This document shows positions 63,858 through 64,000 of a stretch of DNA of 64,000 nucleotides, piece by piece. Under the pieces are notes generated by a model, which was given only the letters and a program-made list of their open reading frames with translations, did not search any database and had not been told where the DNA came from. The position numbers and the translations under genes were made by a program. Every line of letters starts with the position of its first letter. The first letter of the stretch is position 1. The DNA is from Silurus meridionalis (Eukaryota > Chordata > Actinopteri > Siluriformes > Siluridae), in the NCBI RefSeq assembly GCF_014805685.1, contig NC_060907.1, positions 2,747,197 to 2,811,196 of the forward strand, written 5' to 3'.

Positions 63858-64000
63858 TGTTATTTACTCCATTTCCATTTATGCTCATTTACTTCTCATC
63901 TTTGTCATGTTTACTTTACTAACTTATGTATACTTACTTGGCAGTGATTTCCACCTCGAGCTTCTCATCATCCATGTAGAAAAAAGGTTTTGACGGATTT
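34395..64000 (-). CDS. c3: Complement C3-like gene, copy 2 (5' partial; two C3a exons, no thioester cysteine)
   Basis: Second tandem C3 paralogue. Exons (high to low): 63938->64000, 63468-63570, 63184-63304, 62911-63026, 62516-62671, 61840-62037, 61450-61632, 61162-61317, 60190-60319, 57898-57960, 49757-49948, 49015-49206, 48071-48197, 47885-47976, 47619-47758, 46765-46971, 46566-46629, 46339-46425, 44453-44655, 43866-43941, 43607-43766, 43415-43510, 43158-43296, 42916-43079, 42536-42694, 42286-42345, 42120-42210, 41979-42027, 41452-41542, 39984-40073, 39802-39907, 38834-38929, 38471-38533, 38266-38349, 34579-34714, 34395-34473. Splice phases match copy 1 throughout. Exon 24 has GSGDQ and a 1-base deletion; exon 17 is duplicated; the C-terminus is short. 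The gene continues right of the window. It could be a diverged gene or a young pseudogene. Confidence 0.9.
36752..37040. mobile_element. Solo LTR with ATAGC target duplication
   Basis: 289 bases, TGTTAGGTGGCAGTGATGGA to GCTCCCTGACA, with ATAGC on both sides (36,747-36,751; 37,041-37,045). Related to 30,016-30,567. Confidence 0.87.
37106..37984. mobile_element. 879-bp DNA element with about 31-bp perfect TIRs
   Basis: Left end tctcactaccgtattttcgc...gac is the exact reverse complement of the right end gtcttatatacgcgaaaata...gaga. The interior is AT-rich with no transposase ORF, so it is non-autonomous. Superfamily not assigned. Confidence 0.85.
38266..38929 (-). CDS. c3: C3 copy 2 exons 37-39: anchor and start of C345C
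   Basis: Exon 37 (38834-38929) reads [20 protein letters not shown] and GLCECAE. Exon 38 (38471-38533) reads [20 protein letters not shown]. Exon 39 (38266-38349) reads [20 protein letters not shown]. These align to C3 'ENCFIQKSDD...[22 protein letters not shown]'. All are phase 1-1 and open. They begin the C345C (netrin-like) domain at the alpha-chain C-terminus. Confidence 0.9.
39265..39632 (+). pseudogene. LINE fragment in copy 2 intron 36
   Basis: Open frame reads [31 protein letters not shown] (endonuclease start style), then jumps to [20 protein letters not shown], a segment found between endonuclease and RT in fish LINEs. Plus strand. Internal deletion. Confidence 0.65.
39802..42345 (-). 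CDS. c3: C3 copy 2 exons 31-36: CUB end and MG8
   Basis: Exons 31 (42286-42345), 32 (42120-42210), 33 (41979-42027), 34 (41452-41542), 35 (39984-40073, [14 protein letters not shown]) and 36 (39802-39907, [18 protein letters not shown]) are open and phase-matched. Exon 35 has three codons more than copy 1. A DIRS remnant fills most of intron 34 and reaches within about 15 bases of exon 34. Confidence 0.92.
40140..41445 (+). mobile_element. DIRS-type element remnant in copy 2 intron 34
   Basis: Terminal segments are inverted relative to each other: caataggcaagtcgtgatgtc at 40,183 versus gatgtcacgacttgcctattg near 41,315. The plus-strand fragment near 40,945-41,090 reads [20 protein letters not shown], the recombinase C-terminus type. 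The element is a deletion derivative related to that at 11,685-12,900. Its right end lies about 10 bases from exon 34. Confidence 0.75.
42536..43941 (-). CDS. c3: C3 copy 2 exons 25-30: TED body and CUB return
   Basis: Exon 25 (43866-43941) [14 protein letters not shown]; 26 (43607-43766) [25 protein letters not shown] and SPVVHSEM with the catalytic-position His kept; 27 (43415-43510) [18 protein letters not shown]; 28 (43158-43296); 29 (42916-43079) [20 protein letters not shown]; 30 (42536-42694) [15 protein letters not shown]. All are open in their own frame and match copy 1 in length, except exon 30, which is six bases longer. The retained conservation downstream of the exon 24 frameshift suggests that the shift is very recent or artefactual. 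Confidence 0.92.
44098..44270 (+). mobile_element. RTE-like LINE 3' tail fragment
   Basis: Matches 28,190-28,345 (ggaggaggtttatggatgtg, gacggatgatcagctgtggt). Copy 2 intron 24. Confidence 0.7.
44453..44655 (-). CDS. c3: C3 copy 2 exon 24: GSGDQ in place of GCGEQ, with 1-base deletion
   Basis: The exon reads [20 protein letters not shown] and then shifts; the expected [20 protein letters not shown] continues one frame over. It is 203 bases against 204 in copy 1. The lost base is in CCCC (copy 1) versus CCC (copy 2), before the TTATTGCC / TTACTGCC segment. The thioester Cys is Ser, and the next Glu is Asp. Because both copies have Ser, this change probably precedes the duplication. The frameshift would truncate the protein unless it is an assembly error. 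Confidence 0.92.
44700..45880 (-). pseudogene. L2-like LINE relic (RT C-terminal region)
   Basis: ORF 45,150-45,506 reads [20 protein letters not shown] and [20 protein letters not shown], the region following the RT catalytic core in L2-type fish LINEs. Degraded sequence on both sides continues the element to about 45,870. Copy 2 intron 23. Confidence 0.8.
45977..46095. repeat. Perfect 49-bp inverted repeat with 21-base loop
   Basis: Left arm 45,977-46,025, right arm 46,047-46,095, exact reverse complements. Followed by tggcagcaggtgcgtggccg (46,117), a repeat end shared with the 8,950-9,470 region. Confidence 0.93.
46339..48197 (-). CDS. c3: C3 copy 2 exons 18-23: alpha-prime N-terminus, MG6 alpha part, MG7, CUB
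   Basis: Exon 18 (48071-48197) starts with a long Asp/Tyr tract ([13 protein letters not shown]), then [16 protein letters not shown]. Exon 19 (47885-47976) has [17 protein letters not shown]. Exon 20 (47619-47758) has [19 protein letters not shown] and [12 protein letters not shown]. Exon 21 (46765-46971) has [16 protein letters not shown] and [11 protein letters not shown]. Exons 22 (46566-46629) and 23 (46339-46425) follow in phase. Lengths equal copy 1 except exon 18, which is 18 bases longer through the acidic repeat. The exons are open. Confidence 0.92.
47100..47505 (+). repeat. Dispersed repeat followed by LINE 3' tail
   Basis: 47,105-47,250 has the gtctcaaatcagctttacac repeat. 47,330-47,505 has ggttgcgttaggaagggcat...gatccgctgtggcaccccct, the LINE tail also seen inverted at 5,885-6,085. 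Copy 2 intron 20. Confidence 0.65.
49015..49206 (-). CDS. c3: C3 copy 2 exon 17b: C3a anaphylatoxin domain, second copy
   Basis: This has the same length, phases and splice sites as exon 17a; 191 of 192 bases are identical. The residues include [34 protein letters not shown] and RPLVRLAR. If both exons are used, the junction codon becomes ATT, giving LAR-I-GK and two C3a cores in tandem. If only this one is used, the mature C3a is of ordinary length. Downstream, exon 18 starts GT, giving LAR-S, the normal convertase cleavage context. Confidence 0.93.
49757..49948 (-). CDS. c3: C3 copy 2 exon 17a: C3a anaphylatoxin domain, first copy
   Basis: The 192-base exon (phase 1-1) starts [18 protein letters not shown] and ends RPLVRLAR. 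It has the six-cysteine pattern CC-C-C-CC of anaphylatoxin domains and the C-terminal LAR that C3a uses for receptor binding and where C3 convertase cuts. Splice sites are AG before TTGGT and GTAAGA after AGA A. It differs from exon 17b at a single base (T to M, in [10 protein letters not shown]). Since its length is divisible by three, it can be spliced together with 17b or skipped without loss of frame. Confidence 0.93.
50382..51282 (-). repeat. 3' LTR of the intron 16 gypsy element
   Basis: 901-base LTR, nearly identical to 56,764-57,642. It retains a segment of about 20-25 bases (around 50,785-50,815) that is missing from the other LTR. Confidence 0.9.
51327..52941 (-). CDS. Integrase of the intron 16 gypsy element (broken into three frames)
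   Basis: Segment 52,483-52,941 holds the HHCC zinc-binding N-terminus ([20 protein letters not shown]). Segment 52,328-52,678 holds [12 protein letters not shown] and the core start [12 protein letters not shown]. Segment 51,327-52,310 holds [20 protein letters not shown], the catalytic Glu region, then the C-terminal domain. Frame changes occur near 52,680 and 52,320. It would insert the element's cDNA into the genome, but the frame breaks make activity unlikely. Confidence 0.88.
53468..55511 (-). CDS. Protease and reverse transcriptase of the intron 16 gypsy element
   Basis: Two open segments. The first (55,275-55,511) carries an aspartic protease site [11 protein letters not shown]. The second (53,468-55,261) carries a reverse transcriptase with [37 protein letters not shown] and the catalytic [11 protein letters not shown], followed by the RT/RNase H connection [16 protein letters not shown]. 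The segments are separated by a stop near 55,270, and RNase H after 53,470 is out of frame. The order fits Ty3/gypsy. Confidence 0.9.
55957..56538 (-). CDS. Gag-like ORF of the intron 16 gypsy element
   Basis: 193-residue ORF starting [20 protein letters not shown], with a coiled-coil-like N-terminus and a capsid-like region ([30 protein letters not shown]). A CCHC zinc knuckle ([14 protein letters not shown], 55,564-55,605) lies downstream in the element, after a frame break. This is a retrotransposon structural protein that would form the intracellular particle. The ORF ends at a stop near 55,957, so gag is interrupted. Confidence 0.8.
   Translation of the reverse strand: MEEELRELRELVVQLRADNERCARKCFALPGPSASSSHVPDPERVVPPPGIAGANPSERFVFVPRDRKCPRFNGRSGIGISEWIEEAQACIRTRHLSVGEQAFFLFDHLEGEARDEIRYRSRLSRGSGKDFLCSREVFGCSQSHVALQEAFFSRRQLEGESLLEFSLALMGLMEKVKQRFPGAVLNAPKLLRD
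56764..57642 (-). repeat. 5' LTR of the intron 16 gypsy element
   Basis: 879-base LTR beginning TGTGGCATGACACACCGAGG. The differences from its partner are scattered substitutions and one internal deletion. Confidence 0.9.
57790..57863. repeat. (TA)n microsatellite left of exon 16
   Basis: Simple repeat. A second (TA)n lies at 58,003-58,072 on the other side of copy 2 exon 16. Confidence 0.96.
57898..57960 (-). CDS. c3: C3 copy 2 exon 16: beta/alpha junction with RKRR
   Basis: The 63-base exon reads [20 protein letters not shown] and ends in phase 1. KRKRR is the chain-processing site, and ELQITQTL would be the N-terminus of C3a. The exon is nine bases shorter than in copy 1. The next exon is about 8 kb away because a 7.3-kb Ty3/gypsy element is inserted in the intron. 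The exon sits between two (TA)n tracts. Confidence 0.9.
58522..58902. mobile_element. Solo LTR in copy 2 intron 15
   Basis: 381 bases, TGTCACGGCAGTGACTACGC to ATCCCTGACA. Flanks are gggtg and gggtt, four of five bases alike. Related to 2,146-2,600; internal minisatellite of about three 17-18 base units. Confidence 0.8.
58903..60189. other. Copy 2 intron 15 remainder, nothing recognised
   Basis: AT-rich sequence after the solo LTR. I see no exon or clear element. Confidence 0.5.
60190..62037 (-). CDS. c3: C3 copy 2 exons 12-15: MG5, MG6 beta part, LNK
   Basis: Exon 12 (61840-62037) has [17 protein letters not shown]. Exon 13 (61450-61632) has [18 protein letters not shown] and VEVKDRCMG. Exon 14 (61162-61317) has [20 protein letters not shown]. 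Exon 15 (60190-60319) has [20 protein letters not shown] and is almost identical to copy 1. All exons are open. Exons 13 and 14 are six and three bases shorter than in copy 1, keeping frame. Intron 14 carries an insertion absent from copy 1. Confidence 0.92.
60380..61075. repeat. Copy 2-specific insertion in intron 14
   Basis: Copy 1 intron 14 is 179 bases; copy 2's is about 840. The shared flanks (atgtacagtatctat...; accaaatataaacatacatg) surround about 690 extra bases including ttttacttaagtgaaag. It looks like a non-autonomous DNA transposon, not further assigned. Confidence 0.55.
61724..61766. repeat. (ATA)n trinucleotide repeat
   Basis: Simple repeat in copy 2 intron 12; copy 1 has (ATT)n at 14,539-14,568 in the same intron. 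Confidence 0.9.
62080..62310. repeat. Dispersed teleost repeat in intron 11 (copy 2)
   Basis: Degraded copy of the 14,975-15,185 repeat in the equivalent intron. Confidence 0.6.
62516..63570 (-). CDS. c3: C3 copy 2 exons 8-11: MG3 end, MG4, MG5 start
   Basis: Exon 8 (63468-63570) reads [17 protein letters not shown]. Exon 9 (63184-63304) reads [18 protein letters not shown]. Exon 10 (62911-63026) reads [20 protein letters not shown] and uses a GT donor (gtaaca). Exon 11 (62516-62671) reads [18 protein letters not shown] and is three bases shorter than in copy 1. All are open. Intron 9 holds a (CA)n tract also found in copy 1 intron 9, evidence that the two genes arose by segmental duplication. 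Confidence 0.92.
63116..63165. repeat. (CA)n microsatellite in intron 9
   Basis: Paralogous with 15,874-15,907. A further (GT)n lies at 63,820-63,862 in intron 7. Confidence 0.95.
63938..64000 (-). CDS. c3: C3 copy 2 exon 7 (MG3), cut by window end
   Basis: The visible part reads [17 protein letters not shown] and ends at a GTAAG donor. It has six T where copy 1 has five, and its frame is open, showing that copy 1's exon 7 has lost a base. The 5' part of the exon lies beyond 64,000. Confidence 0.88.

Overview
The window is vertebrate, most likely teleost fish, genomic DNA. It has short exons in long introns, dense (TA)n microsatellites, and many fish-type transposable elements (Tc1/mariner, DIRS, RTE- and L2-like LINEs, Ty3/gypsy, pogo-like MITEs). 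I cannot name the species from sequence alone.

The backbone is two tandem paralogues of complement component C3, both on the minus strand. I located exons by translating the minus strand, aligning by eye to the known C3 domain order, and requiring splice sites and matching phases. Exon numbers here are mine. Copy 1 (about 343-27,035) has 34 exons, numbered 3-16 and 18-37. Its last four exons lie left of the window, and its first two coding exons (signal peptide and MG1) were not found. Copy 2 (34,395 to beyond 64,000) has exons 7-41, with exon 17 present twice. The family's usual 41-exon plan fits both copies once these differences are counted.

The striking point is what has happened to the defining parts of C3. 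Both copies replace the thioester cysteine by serine (GSGEQ in copy 1, GSGDQ in copy 2), yet both keep the histidine that normally activates the thioester and the RKRR beta/alpha processing site. Copy 1 has no exon for the C3a anaphylatoxin domain: a DIRS-type retroelement remnant sits where it should be, and the flanking exons still join in frame. Copy 2 has two nearly identical C3a exons, made by a recent tandem duplication of about 745 bp; both are symmetric phase 1-1, so a double-C3a protein would be in frame. Each copy also carries one 1-base loss in a homopolymer (copy 1 exon 7, copy 2 exon 24). These are either pseudogene lesions or assembly errors, and that must be settled before any functional claim.

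Mobile elements fill the introns and the 7.4-kb gap between the genes. A 4.2-kb chromodomain Ty3/gypsy element with intact LTRs and a CATGC target duplication lies in copy 1 intron 7 (18,351-22,552). A 7.3-kb Ty3/gypsy element lies in copy 2 intron 16 (50,382-57,642). A decayed gypsy-type relic with integrase before reverse transcriptase (Gmr1-like order) lies at 7,050-8,940. DIRS tyrosine-recombinase remnants lie at 11,685-12,900 and 40,140-41,445. There are nested pogo-like MITEs and solo LTRs at 29,801-30,741 and 36,469-38,163, several LINE and Tc1 relics, and two perfect long hairpins (17,391-17,466 and 45,977-46,095). I saw no RNA genes, CRISPR arrays or other host genes.
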